Source of the DNA: Streptomyces sp. CB02923
GTDB taxonomy: Bacteria > Actinomycetota > Actinomycetes > Streptomycetales > Streptomycetaceae
DNA: 64,000 nt
Direction of reading: 5' to 3'
Assembly (NCBI RefSeq): GCF_001905005.1
Contig: NZ_LWKZ01000024.1
Span: 1-64,000 of the forward strand
Part shown: piece after piece, positions 1 to 8,018 of the stretch
How the letters are laid out: every line of letters begins with the position of its first letter
Numbering within the stretch: the stretch's first letter is position 1
Made by a program: the position numbers and the translations under genes
The notes under the pieces: generated by a model
The model's input: the letters and a program-made list of their open reading frames with translations, nothing else
Told to the model about the DNA's origin: nothing
Databases searched by the model: none

Positions 1-2
1 GC

Positions 3-44
3 ACCGTCACCCTCGCAGCACTCATCATCTGGCTCCGCACATGA
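3..44 (+). pseudogene. C-terminal tail of a possible transposase (cut by window edge)
   Basis: The first bases of the window read as an open frame, TVTLAALIIWLRT, followed by TGA. Hydrophobic tails ending in IWLR are common at the C-terminus of IS5-type transposases in Streptomyces. The adjacent gene on the other strand is truncated, which fits an IS inserted here. Only 13 residues are visible, so the call is weak. Confidence 0.3.
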
Positions 45-59
45 TCCGAGAAACAGCGC

Positions 60-251
60 CTAGGGCTGTCCCGAGGTGGTCCACTTCTCGATGTTCCAGG
101 GGCCGCTGACGGTTTTGGTGTCGCCGTCGCTGTAGCGCGGCTGTTCGGCGAGGTTGCGCGGGTTGTCCGTGGTCAGGCCCGCACCCTTTTTCTCGGCCGT
201 GTAGAGCGGGTCGAAGGGTGCGAGAAAAGTACGGACGGCCGTGAAAAGAAG
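60..251 (-). pseudogene. Truncated 3' remnant of an unidentified gene
   Basis: An open frame of 63 codons runs leftward from an in-frame TGA (252-254) to a TAG at 60-62. It has no start codon or ribosome site. Its composition (PFDPLYTAEKKGAG, QPRYSDGDTKTVSGPWNIE) has codon use typical of a real Streptomyces gene rather than an antisense shadow. It reads like the C-terminus of a larger exported or enzymatic protein whose front is lost, and it lies against the IS-like tail at the left edge. The family is not recognised. The last in-frame codons before the upstream stop may be junction DNA rather than original coding sequence. Confidence 0.4.
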
Positions 252-300
252 TCAGGGGTCTGGCGGAACATCGGCAATTGGTGTGGACTGAAAGGCACTT

Positions 301-343
301 GATTCCCCTTCTTTCTTCGGTGATCGAAGAAAGAAGGGGAATC
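301..343. promoter_or_regulatory. Perfect 19-bp inverted repeat upstream of the ROK gene
   Basis: The arm GATTCCCCTTCTTTCTTCG is followed by a 5-base loop (GTGAT) and its exact reverse complement. The arms are purine/pyrimidine-asymmetric and AT-rich compared with the surroundings. The repeat ends 52 bases before the ROK start codon. It could be an operator for the ROK regulator or an intrinsic terminator left from the gene remnant to its right. There is no U-tract on either side, so both readings stay open. Confidence 0.7.
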
Positions 344-395
344 GGGCCCAGCATTCCCGCGGTTTTCCGCCGTCCCCGGCCGAAAGGGCACCGCC

Positions 396-1568
396 ATGAC
401 CGACGCCGAGCCCGGGTCCGCCGCGCACGTCCTCGAACTCGTCGCGACCGGCACCGCCCGCTCGCGCGCCGCCCTCGTACGGGAGTTGGGGCTCGCCGCC
501 TCCACCGTCTCCGCCCGCGTCCAGGAACTGGTCGAGGCCGGACTGCTGACCGAGTCCGGCGAGGGCGCCTCGCGCGGCGGCCGCCGCCCGCGGCTGCTGC
601 GCGTCCCGGACGGCGGCACCGTGGCGCTCGCCGCCGACCTGGGCAGCCACCACATCCGTACCGGCGCGGTGGGCCTGACCGGCACCGGCTTCGACGTCGA
701 CGAGTGCGCCTTCGACCTGACGGCCGGCCCGGAACCGGCCGTCGGCCTGCTCGCCGAACGGCTGACCGCGCTGGCCGACCGCCAGCGCGCGGCCGGGCGC
801 ACCGTCTGCGGTGTCGGCGTCGGCTTCCCCGGCCCGGTCGACCCCGCGTCGGGCCGGGTCGTCGCGCCGTCCCGGATGCCGGGCTGGCACCTGTACGAGC
901 TGGGCGACCGGCTCGCCGAACGGCTCGGCCTGCCCGTCCTGGTCGACAACGACGCCAACGTGCTGGCCCTGGGCGAGCACCGGGCCGCCCACCCCGGGCT
1001 GCGGCACCTCGTGGTGGTCAAGGCGGGCCGCGGCATCGGCTCCGGAGTGATCAGCCACGGCCGGCTCTACCGGGGCGCCCGCGGCTGCGCCGGGGACATC
1101 AGCCACGTACGGGTGGACGCCGCCGCCGAACGCCCCTGTTCCTGCGGCAACATCGGCTGCCTGGAGACCGTGGCCGGCGGCGCCGCCATCGCTGCCGCGC
1201 TGCGCGGCCAGGGCATCGAGGCGCACTCCGCCACCGACATCCTGCGGCTCGTCGAGGACGGCGAACCGCACGCGACGACCCTGGTGCGGCAGGCCGGGCG
1301 GCACATCGGCGCGGTGCTGGGCGTCGTGGTGAACTTCTTCAACCCGGAGGCCGTGGTGCTGGGCGGGGCGCTCGCCTCGGCCGAGCCCCTGGTCGCGGCG
1401 GTGCGCGGGGTGCTGTACGAGCGCTGTCTGCCGATGGCGACGAGCGAGCTGTCCATCGTCGCCGCGAGCTGCGGCCCGGACGCGGGGCTGCTCGGCGCCG
1501 GACACGCCGCGCTGCGCGAACTGGCGGCCGACGGCGGGCTGCCGGCCCTGCCCGTCTCCCGTACGTAG
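396..1568 (+). CDS. ROK family transcriptional regulator / sugar kinase-like protein
   Basis: This 390-aa protein has the usual ROK repressor architecture. A winged helix-turn-helix (about residues 10-60, containing LAASTVSARVQELVEAGLL) precedes a ROK/ASKHA fold. Visible ROK signatures are a glycine-rich phosphate loop region (GVGVGFPGPVD, about 138-148), VDNDANVLALGE (about 187-198) and the zinc-binding C-x-C-G-x-x-G-C-L-E motif near residue 248. ROK repressors sense sugars or sugar phosphates. Retention of the kinase-like motifs means sugar binding or phosphorylation is possible. The ATG follows a GAAAGGG-type site. The gene lies 63 bases before the M81 peptidase start, so the two may be co-transcribed, with the inverted repeat at 301-343 as a candidate operator. 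Confidence 0.88.
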   Translation: MTDAEPGSAAHVLELVATGTARSRAALVRELGLAASTVSARVQELVEAGLLTESGEGASRGGRRPRLLRVPDGGTVALAADLGSHHIRTGAVGLTGTGFDVDECAFDLTAGPEPAVGLLAERLTALADRQRAAGRTVCGVGVGFPGPVDPASGRVVAPSRMPGWHLYELGDRLAERLGLPVLVDNDANVLALGEHRAAHPGLRHLVVVKAGRGIGSGVISHGRLYRGARGCAGDISHVRVDAAAERPCSCGNIGCLETVAGGAAIAAALRGQGIEAHSATDILRLVEDGEPHATTLVRQAGRHIGAVLGVVVNFFNPEAVVLGGALASAEPLVAAVRGVLYERCLPMATSELSIVAASCGPDAGLLGAGHAALRELAADGGLPALPVSRT

Positions 1569-1631
1569 CTCCCCGAACGACCCCAACAGCCCCAACGGTT
1601 CCCACGGCCCCGACGGAAGGTGCACCCCCGC

Positions 1632-3131
1632 ATGCGCATCGCCATCGGCGGCATGGCCATCGAGTCCAGCCAGTTCTGCCCGCACCGCTCGGCCTACGAC
1701 GACTTCCGCGTCACCCGCGGCGCCGCGCTGCTGGACCGCTACACCTGGACCCGCCCGGACGGTGACCTCGCGGACCGGGTGGAGTGGGTGCCGCTGGTGC
1801 ACGCGGTGGCGCTGCCGGGCGGGCCCGTCGAGCGGGAGACGTACGACCGGATCACGTCCGAACTCGTCGCGCGCATCCGGGAGGCCGGGCCGCTGGACGG
1901 CATGGTCTACGACATCCACGGCGCCATGAGCGTCGTCGGCCTGGACGACGCCGAGGCCGACCTGACCGGCGCCGTACGCGACGCGCTCGGCCCCGACGTC
2001 CTGATATCCGCCGCCATGGACCTGCACGGCAACGTCTCACGCCGCCTCGCCGACCGGCTCGACCTGCTCACCGCGCACCGCCTCGCCCCGCACGAGGACG
2101 CCTGGGACACCCGCGAGCGGGCCGCCCGCAACCTGGTCGGGCGGCTGGCGTCCGGCAAGGGCCGTCCGTACCGCGCCTGGGTGCAGGTGCCGGTCCTGCT
2201 CCCAGGCGAGAAGACCAGCACCCGCCTGGAACCGGCCAAGTCCCTGTACGGCAGGCTCGCTTCGGTCGAGGCGATGGACGGCATCGTGGACGCGGCGGTC
2301 TGGGTGGGCTACGCCTGGGCCGACGAGGCGCGCTGCCGGGCCGCGGTCGTGGTGACCGGCGACGACCCGGACCTGACGCTGGAGCAGGCCCGCAGCCTGG
2401 CCCGGGAATACTGGGACGTGCGCCGCGACTTCGTCTTCGTCGGCCCGACCGGCGACGCCGACGACTGCATCGCCCGCGCCGCGGCGTCCACCGCCCGCCC
2501 GTTCCTGATCAGCGACTCCGGGGACAACCCCACCGCGGGCGGCGCCGGGGACCTCGCGTACCTGCTGCAACGCCTGCTGGCCCACGAGCAGCTGGCATCC
2601 GGGCAGGTCACCGCGCTGCACCCGGGCATCACCGACCCGGCCGCCGTGACCGCCTGCTTCGACGCCGGGGTGGGCGCGCGCGTGACCCTGAAGGTCGGCG
2701 GGCACGTCAGCGCCGGCACCGGCCCGCACGCCGAGCCGTACGAGCTGACCGGCACGGTGACCGCCCTGGAGGCCCCGGCCGCACCGGCCCCCGGGGCCCC
2801 GCGCGGCAACCCGGCGTACGACGGCGGCGGCCGCACCGCCGCCGTCACCCGGGGCGGGGTGACGGCCGTCCTCACCGAGCGGCGCAAGCCCTTCCACACC
2901 CGTGCGGACTTCGGCACGCTGGACCCGGCCGCGTACGACATCGTCGCCGTGAAGACCGGCTACCTGGAGCCGGAGCTGCACACGATGGCCGCCGACTGGC
3001 TGCTCGCCCTCACCCCCGGCGGCGTGGACCAGGACCTGCTGCGCCTGGGCCACCACCGGGTGGTCCGCCCGCTCTACCCGTTCGACGACGAGGGCTTCGA
3101 GGACCCCGATCTGACACCGGTCCTGCTCTGA
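1632..3131 (+). CDS. M81 family metallopeptidase (MlrC / microcystinase C-like)
   Basis: The 499-aa product matches the two-part MlrC architecture. The N-terminal half begins RIAIGGMAIESSQF, continues through DIHGAMSV and includes MDLHGN, where zinc-binding histidines lie in this family. The C-terminal half contains SDSGDNPTAGGAGD, a hallmark of MlrC_C. MlrC was described as the last peptidase of microcystin degradation, but most actinobacterial members have no known substrate. The ATG at 1632 is preferred over an upstream in-frame GTG at 1620 because GGAAGG sits 11 bases before the ATG and overlaps the GTG. It follows the ROK gene, which suggests control by a small metabolite. A hairpin begins at the stop codon. 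Confidence 0.85.
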   Translation: MRIAIGGMAIESSQFCPHRSAYDDFRVTRGAALLDRYTWTRPDGDLADRVEWVPLVHAVALPGGPVERETYDRITSELVARIREAGPLDGMVYDIHGAMSVVGLDDAEADLTGAVRDALGPDVLISAAMDLHGNVSRRLADRLDLLTAHRLAPHEDAWDTRERAARNLVGRLASGKGRPYRAWVQVPVLLPGEKTSTRLEPAKSLYGRLASVEAMDGIVDAAVWVGYAWADEARCRAAVVVTGDDPDLTLEQARSLAREYWDVRRDFVFVGPTGDADDCIARAAASTARPFLISDSGDNPTAGGAGDLAYLLQRLLAHEQLASGQVTALHPGITDPAAVTACFDAGVGARVTLKVGGHVSAGTGPHAEPYELTGTVTALEAPAAPAPGAPRGNPAYDGGGRTAAVTRGGVTAVLTERRKPFHTRADFGTLDPAAYDIVAVKTGYLEPELHTMAADWLLALTPGGVDQDLLRLGHHRVVRPLYPFDDEGFEDPDLTPVLL

Positions 3132-3154
3132 GACACCGGCTGAGCGGGTGTCTC
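3130..3154 (+). terminator. Hairpin directly after the M81 gene
   Basis: GAGACACC (3130-3137) pairs perfectly with GGTGTCTC (3147-3154) around a 9-base loop, beginning within the stop codon. It lacks a U-tract, as is usual for Streptomyces terminators. Its right arm overlaps the tRNA-like 30-mer described separately, so the hairpin may partly be an accident of that junction. Confidence 0.5.
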
Positions 3155-3172
3155 AGGTTCGAATACTGCCGG
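3143..3172 (+). repeat. Left tRNA 3'-end-like repeat (possible att remnant)
   Basis: This 30-mer contains GGTTCGAAT, the T-loop of a tRNA, followed by CTGCCGG. It matches 6858-6887 at 27 of 30 positions in the same orientation. Neither copy is attached to a complete tRNA. Direct repeats of tRNA 3' ends are the usual attachment sites of actinomycete integrative elements, so this is read as a decayed attL. Confidence 0.6.
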
Positions 3173-3178
3173 GGCCCC

Positions 3179-3567
3179 TTCGCCACAGGTATGGACATCG
3201 CCACCCCGCAGATCGGCATCGGACGTGCCGCCGCTGTCGTCCAGCCGCCCTGCGACACTTCCGCCATCGTCCTCCTCAACCCGCGGATCACCGCCAGCTC
3301 CGAAGAGACAGACGAGCAGTGCGAGGGGTGCCTGTCGTTCTTCGACGTGCGGCTCTGGCCCCCGTGCACTGGACATTACGGTGGAAAGCACGACCTTGGC
3401 CAGCGAGACCACGACCACCGTTTACGAACGCGGCCTCGCCCGCCTCATCCACCACGAGATCGACCACCTAGACGCGCCGCTGTACACCAACCGCATGCGA
3501 GCTGGCGTCGAACCGATGCCCCGGGAAGGAGTACCGCCAGGCTGGCCGAGTATGGACTTACGAGTAG
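3179..3567 (+). pseudogene. def: Peptide deformylase, 5'-truncated and frameshifted
   Basis: All three peptide deformylase motifs are present but in different reading frames. MDIATPQIGIG (motif 1) and EGCLSF (motif 2, with the metal-binding Cys) share one frame. A shift near 3350 leads to HEIDHL (motif 3, metal-binding His residues) within ERGLARLIHHEIDHL. A second shift near 3520 restores a normal ending, RVWTYE, with a stop at 3565-3567. The N-terminal region before motif 1 is absent and similarity starts just after the tRNA-like 30-mer, as if recombination there removed the front of the gene. No functional deformylase can be made from it. An intact copy elsewhere is expected, since the enzyme is essential. 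Confidence 0.82.
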
Positions 3568-4030
3568 GCCACTACGGCGAACAATTCTGCGATCCGAGGT
3601 AGAGACGCCACCTTGGACTTGCCCCTCACCCTCAGGGGCACGAAGAGGCTCAAGGTTTACGTGGGACGACTACCTTGCACACACAGTGACGGTCCCACTA
3701 CGCTCCCCGCCGAGCGACTCGTTCGATGCCCCCGCGCCATGATGGAGCGGCCCTCTCGGTTGAAACACGAACTATCGGCCGAGCAGCCGAAACCGTCTCG
3801 CTGTGCTCCCTCGGGAATGAGGTTCATGACCACCTCGCCCTTCGGGCCGGCTGGTGTGTGGCTCGAACAGCACCAGACGTCCCGGCGCTTACTATTCCGT
3901 GGACCGACACGGGTGGAGGTCGGCGGTCAGCATGTCCGCGCTCTCGCTCTGTCCGGCGTACCCACGACCGGACAGCTGGACGCCGACATGCCGATGGCCC
4001 CATCGGCTGACCTTGCCGGAGACCTTTTCC
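3568..4030. other. Gene-poor stretch after the deformylase remnant
   Basis: These 463 bases carry open frames on the plus strand without ribosome sites or recognisable domains. Base composition is lower in GC than the flanking chromosome. They probably hold the promoter of the following two-gene unit plus decayed sequence. Confidence 0.4.
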
Positions 4031-4432
4031 GTGTCCGACACCATCACGTTCCCCATTCCTCTCGATCAGGCCCAGGTGTGGCTCGTTGCAGCCGTGCTCC
4101 AGCATGCAGCCGAGGAGTGCCACGCGGTCACCCCACCCGAAGCCCCAGCAGATCAGGGCGCGGGGATCACCCTGGGGAGGCTCGCCGCCCACTGGACTGA
4201 CATCACGGAGCAGGAGCTGCACTGCAGTGTCGTCAACCTGCACGGTGAGCGCCTCTACATGGTCCCCCTCACGCTGGAGGGGTGGTACCAGGTACGCGCG
4301 GCACTCAGCGAGCACGCTGCGCAGCTTTCGCGAACTCCAGGGGGCACACCCGCGATCCATGAAAACCGAAGGCGGGCACGTCAGGCGCTCCTTCTCGCGG
4401 ACCGAATCACGGAGGCAACCAGTGACCGATAA
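4031..4432 (+). CDS. 133-aa protein of unknown function, first gene of the island pair
   Basis: The GTG at 4031 is preceded by GGAGA at good spacing and opens a 133-aa frame starting MSDTITFPIPLDQAQVW. The protein is predicted soluble, has no signal or membrane segment, and ends in a basic helix-prone tail (ENRRRARQALLLADR). No family was recognised. Its stop codon overlaps the start of the next gene by 11 bases, so the two are translationally coupled and probably act together. Codon use is less GC-biased than in the chromosomal neighbours, pointing to acquisition. It could be an accessory or regulator of the ParB-like protein; that is inference from position only. Confidence 0.65.
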   Translation: MSDTITFPIPLDQAQVWLVAAVLQHAAEECHAVTPPEAPADQGAGITLGRLAAHWTDITEQELHCSVVNLHGERLYMVPLTLEGWYQVRAALSEHAAQLSRTPGGTPAIHENRRRARQALLLADRITEATSDR

Positions 4433-6386
4433 GTCTCTTGACCAGGCCGACAACGCCGAAGACGGCTGGCAGCCAGCACGGTGGACCCTCCCCCGGAGCG
4501 CCGCTGTCGACAACCTCGCCTCCGCGCTTTTCGGACGGGGGCTCTCTGAAGGCCCCGTCCGCATTCTGTCGCGAGCAGCAGTGCGCCCAGACGACATGCG
4601 GAGGAGACTGGCCGAGGCGGCCGAACTTCGGGTGCAGGGCGGTACTTTGCTAATCGCAGAGACGCGGCTGTGGTCTGCGGCAGTCGTGCCTCATCCAACT
4701 AACCCACGGGAGTACGGCCGTAGAAGCTACGCACTGGGTGGGGGCAGAGCCAGCATGTGGGAGTTGCCCGAGCCCAGCTCGGCCTTGGGCGGCGCGGCAG
4801 AGCTGGAGATCCGCGTGGAGGAGCCCAACGCACTCGCTCAGCGGCTGGAAGACGCCAAGGAGCGTTTGGTGAGGGAGAATCCCCTCAGCGAGGACATCTG
4901 GGTGGAAGGCGTGCTCCAACCACTGACTATTGTTCCGCTGACTGCACATCACCGAAACGGCCATCCTGCGGCACCACTGTTGATCGCCGCAGACGGTTCG
5001 AGTCGTATCAGTGCAGTGCATGATCTGCTCGGATATTCACCGTCGAAGGTCGCGTACGAGTGGGGCGGCGATGACCGGAAGTTTCGCAAAGAAGTCAACC
5101 GGTGGAACCGACTGGTTCAGAAGCAAGGCTGGGGCGGACTCAGTGAGGAGGAGCAGGCGAGGGTACGCGCCCTAACCATTCCCGCGCGTGTAGTCGTGGG
5201 GTTCCGCGCCGACACACGATCGAATCATCGTTTCCACACGGCGGTACGTAACTTCATCGGCTTGACCCACATCCGTCCGCCCAAGCCGTACGGCTCGGCC
5301 GTGGAGAACGAGGCGAAGGCCGACGCCGTGCTTGACACATTGGCCCAGCCTACGCGGACCCGCTCCGCTCACATCTCTGCATCGGAAAAACGATGGTTTG
5401 CTGGAGTAATCACCGAAGAGGAAGCCCAAGCTGAAGGCTTCAGCCGATATCGCGATGTCCGGGTGGCAGAAATCGTCCGTGCACTGCTAGGTGGCAGGAC
5501 CGGTACTGCGCGTCGTGTTAACGACGGCATTCGCTCACTGACAGCAAAGCAGCGACCCAAGCATGAGGATCGTGTCGACATCGCTGTCGAGCTGATCCTC
5601 CGCCCAGTCCGCACAGAGAAGAACGACTCACCCCAGTTCATTCGACCGCGACGCGCAGTGCTGCAACGGGCATACCGGATGCCCGAAATCAGGGAATCGC
5701 TAGCCGATTCGCCACTGGAAGGGTCCGCCGAGGGCTCTCGATCGCTGGAGCGTCTACGGGATGAGTCTCTGGAGGAGGTGGACTCCGGATTCGGTGACAA
5801 CGGGCGGCTGAGCATCGCACAGACGGAGCTCGCGGTGAAGGCCGCCTACCATATGTCGATCGCGGAACCGATGGGCTTGCAACGTGAAGTGTTCGGCGGA
5901 TCTGGAGACGAGGACGACCGGAGTCCAGCTGCGGTGCTTCGCGCCATGCTCTCGCGCCGACGCGGCGTACTACAGGCATACGAGGTCGTACGAGCAGGAC
6001 GGCTTGGTCAGAAGCTGTACGAGGTAGACGACGATGGGGCACTGGTGATCACGGCCGATGGCAAGCCTCGCGAGCTGACCGATGCCCTGGTGCGCCACAC
6101 CTACAATGGCGAAGCGCTGGCGCGAATGACGACCGGGTACAAAGCTGCAAGTCAGTGCTGGGCCGGGGTTTGCGCAAGCGCCGAGAATTTGAAGAAGTCC
6201 TTGGCCAGCATGCAGACAGTCCCCGACCAAGAGGGTGGCGCCAACCTTGTGGACAGGGACGGGTGGGACTCGGAAGAAGTCTCGTCCCTTCGGAGAAAGC
6301 TCGACCGTATTGACCGCACGCTCGCAGATTGGGCGGATCGGTATGAAGAACTCAATGAGGCTCAGGAGTCCGAGGAGGAGACGTAG
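4422..6386 (+). CDS. 654-aa protein with ParB/Srx-like N-terminal domain
   Basis: The GTG at 4422 overlaps the end of the preceding gene, and an A/G-rich stretch (ACGGAGGCAACCA) supplies the ribosome site. Around residues 160-200 the order ENPLSEDIWVEGVLQPLTIVPL followed by AADGSSRISAVHDLLGY resembles the ParB/Srx (sulfiredoxin-like) nucleotide-binding fold, where a G-x-x-x-P segment precedes a D-G-x-x-R motif. DndB-type DGQHR proteins use a similar motif. The rest is helical and charged, with no helix-turn-helix I could identify and an acidic C-terminus (EELNEAQESEEET). GC is visibly lower than in flanking genes. It is not a standard chromosome-partition ParB: it is too long, has no parA neighbour and no parS-like sites. 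A role in phage defence, DNA modification sensing or element maintenance is plausible but unproven. Confidence 0.7.
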   Translation: MTDKSLDQADNAEDGWQPARWTLPRSAAVDNLASALFGRGLSEGPVRILSRAAVRPDDMRRRLAEAAELRVQGGTLLIAETRLWSAAVVPHPTNPREYGRRSYALGGGRASMWELPEPSSALGGAAELEIRVEEPNALAQRLEDAKERLVRENPLSEDIWVEGVLQPLTIVPLTAHHRNGHPAAPLLIAADGSSRISAVHDLLGYSPSKVAYEWGGDDRKFRKEVNRWNRLVQKQGWGGLSEEEQARVRALTIPARVVVGFRADTRSNHRFHTAVRNFIGLTHIRPPKPYGSAVENEAKADAVLDTLAQPTRTRSAHISASEKRWFAGVITEEEAQAEGFSRYRDVRVAEIVRALLGGRTGTARRVNDGIRSLTAKQRPKHEDRVDIAVELILRPVRTEKNDSPQFIRPRRAVLQRAYRMPEIRESLADSPLEGSAEGSRSLERLRDESLEEVDSGFGDNGRLSIAQTELAVKAAYHMSIAEPMGLQREVFGGSGDEDDRSPAAVLRAMLSRRRGVLQAYEVVRAGRLGQKLYEVDDDGALVITADGKPRELTDALVRHTYNGEALARMTTGYKAASQCWAGVCASAENLKKSLASMQTVPDQEGGANLVDRDGWDSEEVSSLRRKLDRIDRTLADWADRYEELNEAQESEEET

Positions 6387-6857
6387 CCCAGGAAGGCAGA
6401 GGCAGTGCATGAGCGGATGGCCTGATGCATCTGCGTCGGGAAGGAACGTCATGCCATGCGATGCTGACTAACAGAAACAGCGTCACAGCGGAGCCGGCTT
6501 GCGGCGGCGGGCGATCGTGCAGCACCACAGCTGCCAGTGTCGCCGATGGGTTCGAACGGAGGTTGTCATTCGCACAGGCGTGAGCCTCCCGAAGGACTTA
6601 TCGGCTTGCCCTTCCTAGGGTCACGTCCTGCGTCATCTCAAGGATGGTGCTCACAGGCGCTGACCCGATATCCCTAGCTGGGGACTCCACGCCCTCGCGA
6701 ACACCATGGGCGAGTGGCCCCGCGGAACGGATTCGGCGCACATGAGGACGAAAAAACCCTACAAACACCTGAGAACTAGGTAGGAGTAATTTCCCGGGCC
6801 AGACACACTGCGTCCGACGTTTCCCCAAGTCACGGCTTTGATCAGGAAGACTCCTGA
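6387..6857. other. Non-coding stretch at the right end of the island
   Basis: No open frame here has a ribosome site or recognisable domain. Composition remains lower in GC than the chromosome. It ends in the right-hand tRNA-like repeat. Confidence 0.4.
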
Positions 6858-6887
6858 AGCGGGTGCCACAGGTTCGAATCCTGCCGG
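6858..6887 (+). repeat. Right tRNA 3'-end-like repeat (possible att remnant)
   Basis: This copy retains a better T-arm than the left one (CAGG, TTCGAAT, CCTG) and continues CCGGTAGCAC, like an acceptor strand. The matching 5' acceptor strand is not found about 65 bases upstream, so this is not a full tRNA gene. A strong hairpin follows 20 bases later, as expected downstream of a tRNA. Together with 3143-3172 it brackets a 3.7-kb segment. Confidence 0.6.
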
Positions 6888-6906
6888 TAGCACGCTTAAG
6901 CAGCAG

Positions 6907-6949
6907 GTCAGAGGCCCTGTCGCCCACCGAGGGCGACAGGGCCTCTGAC
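6907..6949 (+). terminator. Strong 19-bp stem-loop
   Basis: GTCAGAGGCCCTGTCGCCC pairs perfectly with its reverse complement around ACCGA. The position just after a tRNA 3'-end-like sequence suggests it was the terminator of the original tRNA locus. Confidence 0.75.
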
Positions 6950-7007
6950 TTCCGTCACGGATTCAGCACACATGAGGTGTGCGCCGAGAGTGGGGAGCTG
7001 TACCGCG

Positions 7008-7222
7008 ATGCCCGCGAAGGACGAACTGAGCAAGCGCCGCTACGACAACCTCGTCGACCGCTTGGAGACCACTCCGTGGACGGGCGTCTCTTCGTCCACT
7101 ACGACCGCGAGGTTCCTGATGGAATCAGCCGACTGGCGATGCGCGAAGCCGGCGAGACGATGGACGCTTTCATGCGGCCGTACGTGAACCGGGCTCCGAG
7201 GAACAGCTGGTCGGTGTCATGA
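7008..7222 (+). pseudogene. Possible frameshifted small gene
   Basis: An ATG at 7008 opens MPAKDELSKRRYDNLVDRLE, a plausible protein start. The sensible continuation (GRLFVHYDREVPDGISRLAMREAGETMDAF) lies in a different frame until a stop near 7222. The two halves look like one small soluble protein broken by an indel near 7075. The family is not recognised and this may be coincidental. Confidence 0.25.
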
Positions 7223-7384
7223 CGCCAAGTGCCGCTCGCTGGTCTGGAGACGCCTGACGGGCCTCCTCCGCACGGATCGAGCACACATCACAGCGCGACA
7301 CTCTCCAGGGCGTCACCGTGGCTGCAGCCTCGCGTGCCTTCTTGGTCTCGACGACGTTGACGTCCGCGCCGCTGGCGATCGCAC

Positions 7385-7993
7385 CTACCGAGGGCCGTGG
7401 TCTACGTCGGCAGCGGCATTCACTACGGCCCCGCACGAAACGCCGGGTTCACTGGTCGGCACGGCGGCCAACTGACCTGCCCACGTCACGACCTGGCCAA
7501 GGTGATCGGCGCACAGCCCAACGTGGGGATCAGGCTGAACGAGAAGAGTCGACAGACCGCGGGCTGTACGTTCCGCGGCCCATCCATGGTCAAGGCTGGT
7601 GAAGTCGTCGTCGATCCAAGCTGCGGGTGCCTCACCGAGCCAGGCGTCGACATGGTCGCGCTTCCACAGATAGCCGTTGGGGTGGCTGGTGGTGATCTTC
7701 AGGCGTGGCAGGTCGACGTGGGGCAGCGGCGGGAGCCCGAGGAGGGGACCGATCATGGTGGTGGCGTCCTGGCGCCAACTGGTGCACCACACCGGGGTGA
7801 AGAGCCGGTTCCTCATCAGGTCCGTGAGCATCGGGCCGTGCGCGGGGTTGAGCCAGATGGTGACGGGATCACTGGGGTCACGGCCGGTCGGAAGGACATC
7901 GTGGCGAAGGTGTGTCTCCGGGATGGCCCCGTCCTGGCTTGGGAAGGGGATGAGGACTCCGTCGATGTCGAGCAGGAGGTAGGGAAGGCGCAT
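7385..7993 (-). CDS. HAD-superfamily hydrolase-like protein
   Basis: The 202-aa protein starts MRLPYLLLDIDGVLIPF, placing the HAD motif I aspartates (D-x-D) at residues 9-11. A downstream AAWIDDDFTSLDHGWA supplies the acidic motif IV. It has no cap-like insertion, and its size and motif spacing resemble the HAD domains found in Swiss-Army-knife RNA-repair proteins and related actinobacterial stand-alone proteins. It likely acts on a phosphorylated substrate in the cytoplasm. It is the last gene of a four-gene leftward run, 25 bases after the methyltransferase, with GGAG ahead of its ATG. Confidence 0.75.
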   Translation of the reverse strand: MRLPYLLLDIDGVLIPFPSQDGAIPETHLRHDVLPTGRDPSDPVTIWLNPAHGPMLTDLMRNRLFTPVWCTSWRQDATTMIGPLLGLPPLPHVDLPRLKITTSHPNGYLWKRDHVDAWLGEAPAAWIDDDFTSLDHGWAAERTARGLSTLLVQPDPHVGLCADHLGQVVTWAGQLAAVPTSEPGVSCGAVVNAAADVDHGPR

Positions 7994-8018
7994 CGGTGCT
8001 CCGCGAGGTTGAGTCGGG

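Noticed and set aside
3613..4200. A 195-aa open frame before the island pair
   Set aside because: No ribosome site and no domain. It overlaps the better-supported 133-aa gene in another frame.
4422..6386. Chromosome-partition ParB
   Set aside because: No ParA neighbour, no parS-like 16-mers, no recognisable central helix-turn-helix and twice the usual length. Only the N-terminal motif resembles ParB/Srx.
6815..6893. A complete tRNA gene ending at 6893
   Set aside because: The T-arm is good but no matching 5' acceptor strand or full D-arm exists upstream, so only a 3' fragment is supported.
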